Source: Blastomussa wellsi
Lineage: Eukaryota; Cnidaria; Anthozoa; Scleractinia; Plerogyridae
NCBI GenBank assembly: GCA_947652115.1
Contig: OX393565.1
Location: 15,842,044 to 15,906,043 of the forward strand
Direction: 5' to 3'
DNA length: 64,000 nucleotides
Below the pieces are notes generated by a model, which was not told the origin of the DNA, did not search any database, and worked only from the letters and a program-made list of their open reading frames with translations. Below are positions 1-10,681 of the stretch, piece after piece. Numbering within the stretch: position 1 is the stretch's first letter; every line of letters starts with the position of its first letter. The translations under genes and the position numbers were made by a program.

Positions 1-1026
1 AAAATATCATTCATAGTTATTCTCTGCTAATGCATTAGCTCTCAAATTAACAATTTCAGTGTTGTTAACGGTAAAATTGTGGATGAAAAAGCCAACAGAT
101 TTCATGATTAATTGAACCATTCAGTTAATTACTCTTGCAGTTTGCTGCGGTTGAGTCTTGCGGTTTCATCTTGCATCTGATTGGTCGCAAAAAATAGACA
201 TTCCAGAAATAATTTTAGGTGTTCATGGTTTTCTGGGTCACACTGTAAGCAGCCATGGCCACCTTCTTGTTGTCCCAATGACAGTTTTCTTTTGTCTTTA
301 CCCCAATTAAGAGGCCACCAAAACTTTTCTAAAACATTGTTTGGCATTGTTTTAGAAGATGCAATGACAGATAAGAGTCTGAAATAGAAAGTGACAACCG
401 ATAAATACATTTAACCACATGTTTATTATTATCTCGAGATGATTCCATGTTCACTAGGCAATAATTAATAGGGCCACTAGGCCACTTAATAGGGGTTCGA
501 ATGTACAACTAAAATTAAGGTGGCTTCCAATAGTTTAGACATTCTTGTCTCAGAATTTCTTTTACAGCTAGGTAGATGACGTGGATGAAAAACATTCAGT
601 GTAATCTTGTAAAACAGTTATCTTAAGCCGAGTCAGATTAAAGAGATGGCAAACTTTGCTGCCGTGGCAACATCAAAACAGGTCAAAGGTACCCTACATT
701 TGACCCTCTCAGGCTGAGAACTTTAAAACTAGGCAGTGAAAGTTGTTGCTTCCGACATGTTTATGTTTAATCAATGGAAGAAACACTTTTCCAAATTTAT
801 GAGAAAATAAGGTAGCTGTGAACAGAATTTTTTCAAAATTGACAGAAATGTTTCTTATGCTGATTAGACAAAAATATGTAAAACTCAAAAACTTAACCCA
901 AGTAGTATTTAAGATATTAGCCCAGAAAGGTCAAATATAGGGAATTTTACCTCTTGATGTTGCTATGGCAACAAACTTTGATGTTGCAGGAATCTCAAAT
1001 TGCTCACTGGTAAGGTAAAGTCTGCA
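1..1026. other. Gene-free stretch, no recognisable feature
   Basis: AT-rich sequence with only short open frames in both directions and no splice-bounded coding segment that I recognise. No tRNA, rRNA or long repeat is visible. It may be intron or intergenic DNA of a gene lying outside the window. Confidence 0.5.
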
Positions 1027-1305
1027 TTCGGGCCTAGTGGCCCATCAGGCCGGAGCTTATCCCGGTTTCTGTAGCATGAAGCGACAGAGGGTATTTCTAC
1101 TCCCCCCAGGATGGGATGCTAGTCCATCGCAGGGTTACCCCCCAGCAGTGAATTCGCCGGTACCCATTTATACACCTGGGTGAAGAGAGACACTGTGAGA
1201 GTAAAGTGTCTTTCCCAAGAACACAACGCAGTGCCCCGGCTAGAGGCTCGAACCCGGACCGTCCAATCCGAAATCCAGTGCACTAACATTAGGCCACTGC
1301 GCCTT
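1027..1305 (-). repeat. tRNA-derived SINE, copy 1
   Basis: Read on the minus strand this starts with a tRNA-like head. An A-box-like TGGCCTAATGTT lies at 1285-1296 and a good B box GAGGCTCGAACC (plus-strand letters) at 1243-1254. A tRNA-unrelated body follows, containing the words ATGGGATGCTAGTCCATCGC near 1111. A second copy in the opposite orientation lies at 23396-23680 and shares the head and the order of blocks. It is a short non-autonomous retroelement transcribed by RNA polymerase III. It is not a tRNA gene, since no clover-leaf can be closed. Confidence 0.75.
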
Positions 1306-1916
1306 ATAGTTATGAAGTGTAAATTTACAGTTAGAACTGTAAAATTATAGGCATAAGTGTAATGTACATAAGTACAAGTCAATTAAAATGCTGCTCTGCA
1401 GTTATTTATTAGTGTTTTCAAACATCGATTTTTTTAATCTGATAAAGACATTAAATCAGTTTGGAAATAAAATCGTTGTTTCTGTTATGGCCCTAACCAG
1501 CCACTGTACCATACAGAAACCCAAACAACAAAATCCTTATCCTTATTAAGTTTTAAAGAACACTTCAGAAATCTGTGTACAGCGTTATGTTTCGTGACTG
1601 AATCCGATGACAAAACCAGCGAGAAACAGTCTTCGAAGCTTGGGGAGAGTATGGTTGCTATGACAATATGATGTAAGGAGTAGCCTGGGCACAAATTCGT
1701 TTGACATCATTTGGATTAAGCTTCGAATGGGGGACAATCTTGTTTTTTGAGTTTCGGCAGGACTTTGAGAAGGAAATTGAATTCTGGAAATGTTCCTTAA
1801 AGTTGCTGAATGTCATACTGATCGAAGAGTCAAATTTTATGGCAGTATTAAGTTTGAAACTGGAGTGAATTTGGCGTGCTTACTTCGTCAATTCGGTTCT
1901 GTAAACAATGCGTTTG
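1306..1916. other. Gene-free stretch
   Basis: AT-rich, with no supported coding segment, and only short chance frames. It lies between the SINE and the hairpin that precedes the Polinton. Confidence 0.45.
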
Positions 1917-2001
1917 AGTAGTAAAGCTGGGGTTTAATGAATAACACCTGATCTTCAGCCCTTTATTTGCCTAATTTAAACCCCCCAACGTCTTTACTAC
2001 T
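1917..2001. repeat. Imperfect hairpin with AGTAGTAAAG arms
   Basis: AGTAGTAAAG at 1917-1926 is answered by CTTTACTACT at 1992-2001. The next bases (CTGGGGTTTAA against TTTAAACCCC) continue the pairing. This is either a tiny palindromic MITE or the end of the terminal repeat of the adjacent Polinton; Polinton termini commonly start with AG. No matching copy was found at the right side of the Polinton, so the second reading is unproven. Confidence 0.5.
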
Positions 2002-2030
2002 GGCAGCGAGGGGCGGCAGCGGCAGTTCGC

Positions 2031-2102
2031 ACAATTAGACAGAAGCGGCGGTTCGGACAATTAGACAGAAGCGGCGGTTCGGACAATTAGACAGAAGCGG
2101 CG
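2031..2102. repeat. Minisatellite, 26-bp unit x about 2.8
   Basis: The unit beginning ACAATTAGACAGAAGCGGCG starts at 2031, 2057 and 2083 with near-perfect identity. It is GC-rich, unlike its surroundings, and sits directly in front of the first Polinton gene. It could therefore be subterminal repeat sequence of that element (inference). Confidence 0.8.
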
Positions 2103-2227
2103 CCCTGTTATACAATGGTACGCGGAGCAAACAACTGCGTGTGGTCGATACAAAATCGGAAAGAGAACTGAGGCAAACAGTGTGTCGGAGAATATTGCTC
2201 GCAGCATAACTTCCAAATAAAAAAGGA

Positions 2228-2416
2228 ATGCAAAAGCCGGCACCATGCCGCAGCTGCGGCGTTGGAGTTTTGAGCGATCACCGTTTATGTTTTGCTTGTG
2301 GCGGGAACAACCTTAAACGGCGGCTTCTTCGCAAACAAGAAAAGGCAAAGAAAAATTTTGAACGTGTTTTGCACGAGCTGATGTCTTGCAAACTTGACAA
2401 AAGAGCAAGCAGTTAG
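2228..2416 (+). CDS. Small zinc-ribbon-like Polinton protein
   Basis: A 62-residue open frame starting at an ATG just after the GC-rich repeats. Near the N-terminus are two CxxC pairs about 12 residues apart (CRSC ... CFAC), which suggests one zinc-binding ribbon. A strongly basic helix-like tail follows, rich in K and R (NLKRRLLRKQEKAKKNFERV). It is collinear with the polymerase and lies about 100 bp upstream of it, so it is probably an accessory DNA- or RNA-binding protein of the element. I do not recognise a named family. The frame is intact, unlike the large genes around it. It may still be a chance survivor in a dead element. Confidence 0.5.
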   Translation: MQKPAPCRSCGVGVLSDHRLCFACGGNNLKRRLLRKQEKAKKNFERVLHELMSCKLDKRASS

Positions 2417-2484
2417 AGATTTGCATACTTGTTATAAAAGCAAGTCAACCAGTTAGAGATTTGCATACTTGTTAAAAAGCAAAT
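2411..2484. repeat. Direct repeat, about 31-bp unit x2
   Basis: AGTTAGAGATTTGCATACTT with following bases occurs at about 2411 and again at about 2452, nearly identical. It lies between the zinc-ribbon gene and the polymerase leader. Probably a local tandem duplication; it could carry a promoter element of the downstream gene (inference). Confidence 0.7.
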
Positions 2485-2514
2485 TATTTTCTCGCACATT
2501 ATACAAAGTTGTCG

Positions 2515-5500
2515 ATGGCTGCGCAAGCAACGTGGCAGAATTTTGAACAAGAACTAGCGGAAATTGATTTTGAAAAACTGTTAGAACAAATAAAACCAGA
2601 AATTCGGAATGTGTTTGATGAGCGCATACCCCGGAAGCCCTAGAGCGTCTGCCCAAACCTCTACTTCCAAAACCATACCGGCCAAGAGCGCCCCCAAGGC
2701 AAAAAAGAGGGGCAAGAAAAATGGATAGCATCCTAAAAACGTTTGATCCAATCCCTGCCCAGAAAGTCAAATCGAAGGAGAACTACTGACAATCTCTTGA
2801 ATGGTTCTATGCAAAAGAACCAGAGGCTGAGGGAAGAACGGAAGAAGGGCGACGATTTATAAGTTGGTCGGTCCAACGACATGACAAAAACCTCACAGAG
2901 TTTTTCATGAAAAAGATTCGAGAGAGAGTTAACACATCCATGTATGTGCGGCACAACTATTCTTATTGGTTGGAAAACGTCGAGGATGAAACGCTGATCT
3001 TGTTTTATAAAAACTCTGGGGGGTCACCTTGGATCAGAGAACTGTCTGAAGCGGAAAACTGGTTGAATAAAAAGGAGGAAGCGCGTCTGGAAGTTGATAA
3101 AATCGAAACACCGAACACAAAGTGGGCGTTCAGGGGCTTTTCAGAAGTCTCTGTGAAGGTTGTGCTTGACCGCCAACCTTTGTTGGGCACAGGCCCCATG
3201 CCAGACTGGCTGCGCAACCAAGCTCGAGGGCGTGCTGGACCAATGGTGGCGCTGGATACCTATCACCATAATTTGTGTCTCTGGCGCTGCATTGCTGTGC
3301 ACCGAGGCTCGCTACCACATCGAAGTACAGCAGCAGCGCGTGAGCTTGCCAAGAGTTTTCTCAAACTCCGAGCTGCTCCAAACGACAGTCCAAAAGCATC
3401 TCTAGATGAATTAGGTAAGGTTGAAAGGCATCTCAACCAGGGGGTCGGTTTTTCAGATTGGCTTGGCATAAAGGTTTATGAGCCTGAGCGGGAAGAAGAA
3501 CACGAAGTGGTTTGGCATCTAAGAAGAAACCCGCCGGCCAAGCTGACAAACATTCTGACAATCGGTATTTACGAGGGGCATGCCTTTGTCATAAAAGACA
3601 TAGCGAAGCTTGGGAAAATATATGCATGTGTTCATTGCCGTGCGAGATTCACAAAAGCTGACCATCTTCAACGGCACGCCCCAAGATGTGTGCAAGGGAA
3701 TACGATAATTAATTGCCCGGGCGAAAAAGTCGAAGCCCCGCAGACAGCATTCGAGAAGGCTTTCTATCCAAAACATACAGCTTCCCCAGAATCGCTACGG
3801 TGGCTAGACCAAGAAGCCAAGCGGTGGAAAATTCACATCCACCATGCAATGTGTGGACACTTAGGTGAGAGGTGGGTTGAGCGGGCACCAGTCGACGGTT
3901 ACAACCATGAAACAAAGACCGTATTTCAATACCATGGCTGCCACTGGCACGGTTGCCGAAAATGTTACCCGCACGATCGCAACAAAAGCATAGCCTATTT
4001 TGGTCAAACGCGCGAAGACAGATGGAAGGCCACGAAGAGACGCACAAGAACGCTCCGGGAGGCCGGCTACTGCATAATCGAGGCTTGGGCGTGTGAAGTT
4101 GGGGAAATCGACGCCGAACCCCCGTGGACCGAAACAAAAAGCTAACCGCACGCGATCCTGTACGATTTCGAGGCGTACGGCGACAACAACCAGTGGAAGG
4201 AGCCCACGTCCATGCTAAAGATCGTAAACGCACACATACCAATCTCGGTGAGCATCGGCGACACACTCAAGAGAGAGCCAACCCACATCTGCGAAAGAGA
4301 CCCAGCAGAGATGCTACGCAAGTTTATGGAAGAGCTGAAGAGGCGCAGAAAAAACATCCGGGCCCAAGTCCGGGCGGAGTTTGTGCCAGGAGACATGAGC
4401 CTGCTGCCAAAAGCGCAGTGGCTAAAATTTGATGAATGGTGCAACCAGGTGCCAGTCGTCGGGTTCAACTCGGACAGCTACGATCTAAACCTGATCAAAA
4501 ACCACTTCGCTGACTGCCTTGCTGACACAACCGGCAAAGTCAGAGTGGCCAAAAAAGGAAAAAAGATAATGTTCTTGTTGACCTGGGGCTTCCGTTTCCT
4601 CGACATAATAAACTACCTTGGCCCAAGGACCAGCTACAAAAAGTGGGTCCGAGCCTACGGATGCACAATGCAGAAATCGTGGTTTCCGTACGAGTGGTTC
4701 GACTCGCCCCAAAAGCTTGACTATCCAGGGCTCCCAGACTACCCAGTGTGGTACTCACGTCTGAAGGGCGAGCATGTGCTCTTGAGAGACAAATGGGAGG
4801 GTGCAAGCGCATGTTCAAAGAAAAGGGCATGCGGACCTTCGCGGACTGGCTGGGCTACTACAACAATCTCGTCGGAGGCCCAAGCCTTGTGTTCACGCGC
4901 TACCACGAAGTCGGGGTGACAAAGATAAGATCGCACCAATACGAAGACGCCCGTCTTTGCAAAAAGATCTTGGGTTACGACGCCAACGCCCTCTATCTTT
5001 CAACCATGTTGAGAGAAATGCCTTGCAGGAAGGAAAGGGTCACCCACTACGCCGAAGACGACTACTCCCAAAAGGAGGTGGTCGTGCCAGAGCTAACACG
5101 CAGGCTCAAAGAAGGAAAATGGTTCGGATTTGCCGAAGTCAATATAGAGATTCCGGAGCCCTTGCGCCCAAAGTTTGAGGAAATGTGCCCGTTCTTCTAC
5201 AACAAAAAGGTGCCGAACAAAGTCGTCCCGGAGCATGTGCTCGAAACAAACAGGCAGAAATCGCGGAGACGGGAAAAAACTCGTGGGCGCCCTGACTGCA
5301 GAGAGACTGTTGCTGTACGCCCCTCTGCTGTGTTGGTATGTGGACCACGGGGCGGTTGTCACATGTGTCCATCGGTCAATCAACTACCAACCGGGCAAGA
5401 TCTTTCCCTGGTTCGTGGAGGAGGTCACCGAGGCGCAGCGGACAGGAGACGTGGAAAAAAGAAGGGCGCTGCTGGCGGAGGTGTTCAAGCTGCTAGGGAA

Positions 5501-6232
5501 CAGCGGGTACGGGAAGCTCATCGAAGCCTTGGAGCGGCAGACAAACGTAATTTACACCAAAGATGATAAGGTGGTTGACAGAGCCCTGCGAAGCGCGTAT
5601 TTCTCCGACCTTGATGAGATCGGGCAGGCGTATGAGCTGGAAAGCCGCAAGCCAAGGATCACAATCGGCGGCCGTTTCAAGTTGGAATCGCTGTCTATCC
5701 GCTGGCCAAGTTGCGGATGCTGGAATTCTACTACGACTTCCTCGACAGGTATTTCGACAGAAGAGATTTTGAGCTGATCCAGATGGACACAGACAGCAAC
5801 TACATGGCCATCTCCGGGGAGCAGCTCGAGGACCTTGTCAGGCCGGAGCTGCAAGCGGAATTAGCGACGCAGAAGAAACAGTGGCTGGCTTGGGACAAAT
5901 GGAGCAGCCGAACGCCCGGGCTCTTCAAACTCAAGTGCGAGGGCAGCCGGATGATCGCGTTCTGCTCAAAGTGTTATTTTGTCGACGAACCGGGCGAAAA
6001 AAAGAAGTTCAGCAGGAAAGGGATGTTGAAGAAGCAAAACGAGATAACCTGGCAGTGTTTCAAGACAGCTTTGGAAGGTAACAAGGACATGGCAACAAAC
6101 AGAGGTTTCAGGATGCGGGACGGCCGGATGGTCACTTATGAGCAGCAGAAACTGGGGCTGCGCGCTTATTACGACAAAAGGTGGGTGCCGCCCGATGGGA
6201 TACACACTGAACACACCGAATTTCACATTTAG
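2515..6232 (+). pseudogene. Polinton protein-primed DNA polymerase B (broken)
   Basis: Polymerase that would copy the element's linear DNA from a terminal protein. Most of the N-terminal part is read from 2907 to 4145: a segment with NLCLWRCIAVH, a C2H2 finger near 3634-3700 (CVHC ... H-x-C), and an HGCHWHGCRKC motif near 3935. After a stop, the exonuclease region follows, with ExoI (YDFEAYGD, near 4165) and ExoII (GFNSDSYDLN, near 4460). The polymerase motifs come next: A (LGYDANALYL, near 4975), B (LLGNSGYGKL, near 5490) and C (MDTDS, near 5783). The C-terminus is at 6232. Breaks: frame change between 2515 and about 2640, TGA at 2787, TAA at 4143, and frame changes near 4795, 5270 and 5668. 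All catalytic motifs survive, so decay is recent or slow. The true start is uncertain. Confidence 0.9.
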
Positions 6233-7165
6233 CTCGCGAGAGGCGGAGGAAGAGTGGTGTGTGGAGGGACAACCATGAGCTCTTCACGCACAAAACCGCG
6301 CTTCGGCCCGTCGTGCAAATAGTAGAGAATGGGTTGATTTGGTTTGATCCGAACTCTTTCAATGTTGTAAACTTTTAACGACCAGATCGGATCTGTGGCC
6401 CTTCTTGCGCCTCCTTCAAGCTCACCGGGTTGGTAGAGATAGCGAACTTGGAAAAAAGAGGGGAGGATTTTTTCGGCCTTCCCAACAGGCCGAAAATAAG
6501 GAGTTGAGGGCCGCGCAGAAACAGTGTTTTCTTTGATTGCTTCCGCAGGTTTTTTCCCCGTCAGCCGGGTTGTTTCGTTGTTCAAAGCGGCAACAACTGC
6601 AGGAAGTCTTTTCACCCACGCAGTGGACCGTTGGCAAGCGCTTGGCAAGGGTGCGGTTGAAACGTTCAACAATGGCCTGGTCGCGGTGAATGTCAACGCG
6701 TCCGCGCCGTGCTTTTCCATATCTTTTGTAACGGCGCCCATGAATTCGCGCCCGAGATCAACCTGCAGCAGTTGAGGCCATTTCAAAGGCCCGCGCTTGT
6801 AAATCTTCTGAAAGGCCTGGGCGACCTCATCAGAATTCAAGGGTTTGGCCTCTTTGTAGCGGCTGGCCACGTCGACAACAGTCAGCGCGTATTTGAAAAC
6901 TTTGCATCCGCGGGGCAGGTTGTCGTGTGGCAGAAAAAGAAGGTCCGCCTGGTGGACCGCGTTGGGTGTGGGCACGTCGAATTTTGGCCGAGGAATGTGC
7001 CTCAGAGCGGGCAGGTAAATTTGCCAGAGGGCTAGCTTGACCAGCCACTTTTTTGCAGTGCCTTCTGACACCTTGGCAGCCTTGGATAATTTTTTGATAG
7101 CGGCAAGGCCTTTCCAATATCCCCCCGGGCCGTAGTATATCTAGTATATCGAGTTTGGCATCCAT
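6229..7165 (-). pseudogene. Polinton retroviral-type integrase (broken)
   Basis: Integrase with an RNase-H-like DDE core that would insert the element into chromosomes. It converges on the polymerase; the two stop codons nearly overlap at 6229-6232. The likely start is the ATG at 7165. A frame change near 7110-7130 separates the first 15 or so residues from the main frame (7071-6229, 280 residues). The first acidic residue is in HQADLLFLP and the second in QVDLGREF. The segment expected to hold the third one (VERFN) is read in another frame between about 6620 and 6690, bracketed by two frame changes. The C-terminal part with the DPIWSLKVYNIERV segment is intact. Family membership is clear; activity is not expected. 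Confidence 0.87.
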
Positions 7166-7187
7166 CGCTATATAGGAGCAAAAAAAC

Positions 7188-7610
7188 TTAAAGGAACCGG
7201 AAGGCTGCGTAGCCCAGAGCGAGCGCCCCGGCGCCCACGAACAGTTCACCCCTTTTCTGCTGCTCGCTTGGCTGATAGAAATCAGAGAACTTGGGCTCTT
7301 TGGGAGGTGCCATCCGTTCTTCAGGGTGCACCCTGTTGTCGAGTTTGAAGGCGTAGTCAGTGTTGGTGAAGTTCTGCTTGGCCTCCTCCTTTATTTGCAC
7401 GTTTGTCGCAATCCAGTCGAGAAGTTTGGTGCCGTCATGTGTGTATTTTGCGTACACAGCTTGGTACGCCTCGAGAGCTTTATCATAGTGCACTTTTTCT
7501 TCTTGCGCTGCTTTATCACCGCCCCCAAAAGCCCTCGCGAGATAATTACCGCCGATGAAAGCCGCTGTGTTCAACACAGCCCCGCCAACCATAATCGCGA
7601 CACTTGCCAT
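7188..7610 (-). CDS. Polinton small protein with hydrophobic ends
   Basis: An intact 140-residue frame. It has a hydrophobic N-terminal segment (VAIMVGGAVLNTAAFIGGNY) and a charged, helical middle with many K and E. A conserved-looking FSDFYQPSEQQKRGELF stretch is followed by a second hydrophobic end (GAGALALGYAAF). Proteins with this layout recur in animal Polintons next to the integrase, but their function is unknown; a membrane-associated virion component is a guess. The start ATG at 7610 is preceded by an AT-rich leader (TATATATATT). It lies 23 bp from the integrase start and on the same strand. Confidence 0.7.
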   Translation of the reverse strand: MASVAIMVGGAVLNTAAFIGGNYLARAFGGGDKAAQEEKVHYDKALEAYQAVYAKYTHDGTKLLDWIATNVQIKEEAKQNFTNTDYAFKLDNRVHPEERMAPPKEPKFSDFYQPSEQQKRGELFVGAGALALGYAAFRFL

Positions 7611-7764
7611 TTTTTCTTATATATATTTTTTCAGATGTTGGTGGGAAGGATTTACAGGTGTTGGTGGGAAGGATTTTCTGGTCACCTGTAAAACTTTTCT
7701 TGAATGTTTTTTTGGCCACCCAGCCTATGCCAGCAGCGAGGCCGGCAAGGGTGGCGGCATCCAT
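7546..7764 (-). CDS. Polinton short membrane-like protein
   Basis: Starts at the ATG at 7764 with MDAATLAGLAAGIGWVAKK, a glycine/alanine-rich hydrophobic segment followed by a basic stretch, which is a common layout of small capsid-associated viral proteins. The frame as it stands is 72 residues. It runs 65 bases into the start of the next gene, and it crosses a short tandem duplication (7636-7678), so its C-terminus is probably altered. Only about 25 bases of upstream sequence remain before the LINE junction. No named family. Confidence 0.45.
   Translation of the reverse strand: MDAATLAGLAAGIGWVAKKTFKKSFTGDQKILPTNTCKSFPPTSEKIYIRKNGKCRDYGWRGCVEHSGFHRR
7636..7678. repeat. Short tandem duplication inside a Polinton gene
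   Basis: The word GTTGGTGGGAAGGATTT appears twice about 24 bases apart. It lies over the distal coding part or the leader between two minus-strand Polinton genes and may be a replication-slippage event after the element died. Confidence 0.75.
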
Positions 7765-7783
7765 GTAGTTTTCTGACTCAAAC

Positions 7784-9895
7784 TTGTTGTTTTTGTCAAA
7801 TTGGCGTCCAATTACGCTATTAAACACAGACTATAAAATCGCATCGAAAGTTATCGCCAAGAGGATAGAACGCGTTCTACCATCAATTATCCACCCTGAT
7901 CAGATGGGCTTCATGAAAGGGAGATATATTGGCCAAAACATAAGGCTAATTGACGATATTATCCAGCAAACTGAGTTACAAAAGATCCCTGGGATATTGT
8001 TATTTCTAGATTTTCAAAAAGCATTCAATACCTTAGAATGGTCATTTATCCAAAATACCCTCAAACTGTTCAACTTTGGTAACGGCATCAAAAAATGGAT
8101 CTCTACGTTCTATACTAATTCTGAGAGCAGCGTCTTGAACAATGGTTTTTGTACAAACTACTTCAAATTGTCGAGAGGGGTGAGGCAGGGTTGCCCCTTA
8201 TCATCGTATCTCTTCATCTTAGCTGCAGAAGTCCTTGCCAAAAAGATTCGTCAAGATAAAACTATTAGAGGTATTACAATATTTGGAAACGAGTCCAAAA
8301 TAAGTCAATTTGCAGATGATACTTCGGCCTTCTGTGACAATCTATCATCTGTCCAAAATTTGATTAGAATAGTAAAGGATTTCGGGACATTCTCTGGTTT
8401 GAAATTAAACACGTCTAAAACCAAAGCAATATGGCTAGGCCCATGGAGGGATAGGGAAGATCAGCCCTTGAATCTAAATTGGACTAAAGAACCTGTCAGA
8501 ACTCTTGGGATCTTTGTTTCTTATGATGAAAATGCGAATGAGAAAAAAAACTTTACGTTTAAAGTTCGAAAGCTAAATACTAATCTTGATATTTGGAGAT
8601 CAAGAAATCTTAGTTTATTTGGTAGGGTTTTGATGACTAAAAGTCTCGGCATTCCTCATGTAGTATATTCTACGTCAATGTTAGTCACTCCCTCGGAAAC
8701 TGTCTCTTCTGTAACAACTTCTCTTTTCGACTTTATCTGGTGTAAAAAACCGGACAAAGTTAAAAGGCAAGTTATGTATCAAGACTTCGTTGATGGAGGA
8801 TTACGTGTGCCAAATATGGAGGTAATGGCTAAATCATTAAAACTTGCTTGGATTTCGAGGTTTTTATCTACCGACGTGCTGTCAAGGAAGGAAAATTGGA
8901 AAGCAATTCCATATCATTTTTTTAAAGAATATGGAGGTTTAAACTTTCTGTTACGTTGTAACTATGATAAAAAATTTCTCAACCAGATTGATTTACCTCC
9001 CCTCTACCAACAGATATTGTGGTACTTTCTAGAACTTAAAACCCTGTATGAAAGTGACTTTGGACAAGAAATGATTCTGTTTAAACACAAAGAAATTCTC
9101 GTGGGGAATAGGCCGTTTTTTCTGAAAGACTGGTTTGATTCGAAACGGAAAATTTTTATCTTTTCAAGAATTCCAACAACCACACAAAATAAAATGTAAC
9201 TTTTTAAATTACTATCAAGTCGTATCTACAATCCCGAAACACCTACTAGAAAGGGCAAAACAAATTCAATTAAACAAGACACTTTTTCTTGATAGTGAGA
9301 ATTGTCTCCTTCATTATCGATCAACCTTATGAAGATGAAAAACAAGGATTATTACTGGCTTTTTGTAAATAAAAGCACCCCATTAGTAACTGCACTAAGT
9401 AAATGGGAACGAGATCTCTCATCAAATGATATTCATTGGAAAAATTATTTTAAGCAAATCAAATTTATGTGCAAAGAGAACAAACTTAAAGAATTTTACT
9501 TTAAGCTCATTCACAGGATACTTGTCTCCAAGAAAGAACTTCACCTCTTTGGAGTATCGAATAACTCAAATTGCACTTACTGTGGCCAGCCAGATTCATT
9601 ATGCCACACTTTCATCGAGTGCCACCTTTCCAAACAATTCTTTCATAATGCCTTACATCATTTCAACGAAGAAAACGTCACCTCTTTTACACAAAGTGAT
9701 GAAGAACTTCTCTTTGGTAAAATAAAATCTCTAAATACTAGTGGTCAATTGCAACGACCCCTACTACAAAAGAAATTAAATTATTGTATGCTATTGGCAA
9801 AGTATTACCTTTACAATCAGAAACTTAATCAAATAGAGCCTGAGTTAAACGAATTCAAAAACAAACTTAATTACCGCGTTGAGAAACTTGTATAA
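7784..9895 (+). pseudogene. LINE reverse transcriptase ORF2, C-terminal two thirds
   Basis: The long frame 7784-9199 (471 residues) holds the RT palm: motif A LLFLDFQKAFNTLEW, motif B RGVRQGCPLSSYLF, motif C QFADDTSAF and GLKLNTSKTKAIWLG, then the thumb. A frame change near 9190 and another near 9300 lead to 9302-9895. That part has a zinc-knuckle-like CTYCGQPDSLCHTFIEC block, as in the zf-RVT region of L1/Tx1-clade elements. The missing upstream part would have carried an apurinic-type endonuclease. With the truncation and two shifts it is inactive. The clade call rests on motif style and the C-terminal knuckle; a tree would settle it. Confidence 0.88.
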
Positions 9896-10078
9896 ATGTT
9901 CTAGATTAGTCAAAGTTTTTTTTATTAGTTAGACTTTACTAAATAAATTATGTAACTCGATGTTATTTTTTTTCTTTCTTATAATTTATTTCTTCCTTTT
10001 ATTATTTGTACGTTTTTTTTTCCTTCTGTAACTTGTGTGTGTGACATTAATAAAAAATAAATAAACTCTAAAAAAAAA
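7784..10078 (+). mobile_element. 5'-truncated L1/Tx1-type LINE inserted in the Polinton
   Basis: A non-LTR retrotransposon whose 5' part is missing: it begins directly inside the reverse transcriptase (near LSNWRPITLLN) and ends in an A-rich tail (CTCTAAAAAAAAA) at about 10078. Composition changes abruptly from GC-rich Polinton to AT-rich LINE and back. The minus-strand Polinton capsid-like frame starts again right after the tail. 5' truncation and an A tail are the usual products of target-primed reverse transcription. No clear target-site duplication is visible, so a deletion may have accompanied insertion. Confidence 0.9.
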
Positions 10079-10639
10079 CATGAGGTCGTGGTAAAGAGCT
10101 TGGGGGTAAAAGACTCCGTGGTTGGTCAGGATCTGGTGGTCCAGTCTGATTCGGTATTTTGTGCCAAAAACTTCGGAGAGTGCGTTTTCCGCGTCGACGC
10201 CCGAGGTTTTCTTATCCTCAGCATTTGAGCAGATCTTGCAGAGGTCGGTGCTTTGAATTCCATCGAGCAGCCTGTTGTCCCGCTCCTCCTGTGAGAGGAA
10301 AAGGTTCTCCCAGTTCTTGAAGATGTCATACCCCACCGTGTCCTGCAGTACTTCGCCCCCGTACTTCACAACAAGCTTGTCGACCAGAGCGCGCCTGACG
10401 TTTTGAACGAGGAAGTTGTTGGGTTCCCCTCCAGTCAAGTCGATGTTGAAAAGCAGTGCGAGCAAGCCGGGCACGAGGACCTCTTCCTTATTCAGCTTGG
10501 GCACGGAAACATTCAGGGTCTCGCTGGGGTTGGTATCTCTACAATCAAAGGTGATGCGCTTTACTGCACGCTCGAATTTCATCGCGCCAAGATTTTTCTC
10601 TTTGTGCATTGGCCGAAGATTTGCTTGCACTGCCATCAT
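10079..10639 (-). pseudogene. Polinton capsid-like protein, N-terminal fragment
   Basis: On the minus strand a frame begins at 10639 (MMAVQANLRPMHKEKNLGAM). It runs about 187 residues to the LINE junction, where LINE sequence adds meaningless residues (from LMFFFRV on). The segments NFLVQNVRRALVDKL and YDIFKNWENLFLS are of the kind I associate with the major capsid (double jelly-roll) protein of animal Polintons. Recognition is by general resemblance only. A full protein would be several hundred residues, so the greater part is lost at the insertion site. A profile search against Polinton capsid models would decide. Confidence 0.5.
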
Positions 10640-10681
10640 CTATATTAAAGAAAAAATTTTTTTTTGTTTAAATATACAACA

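Noticed and set aside
129..410. Overlapping plus and minus frames of 68-93 residues near the left edge
   Set aside because: No domain or plausible splice structure; they mirror each other and look like chance frames.
1243..1296. tRNA gene suggested by A and B boxes
   Set aside because: No clover-leaf can be closed and the segment continues into a SINE body shared with 23396-23680.
3709..4266. Long minus-strand frame of 185 residues
   Set aside because: Shadow of the GC-rich polymerase pseudogene on the other strand.
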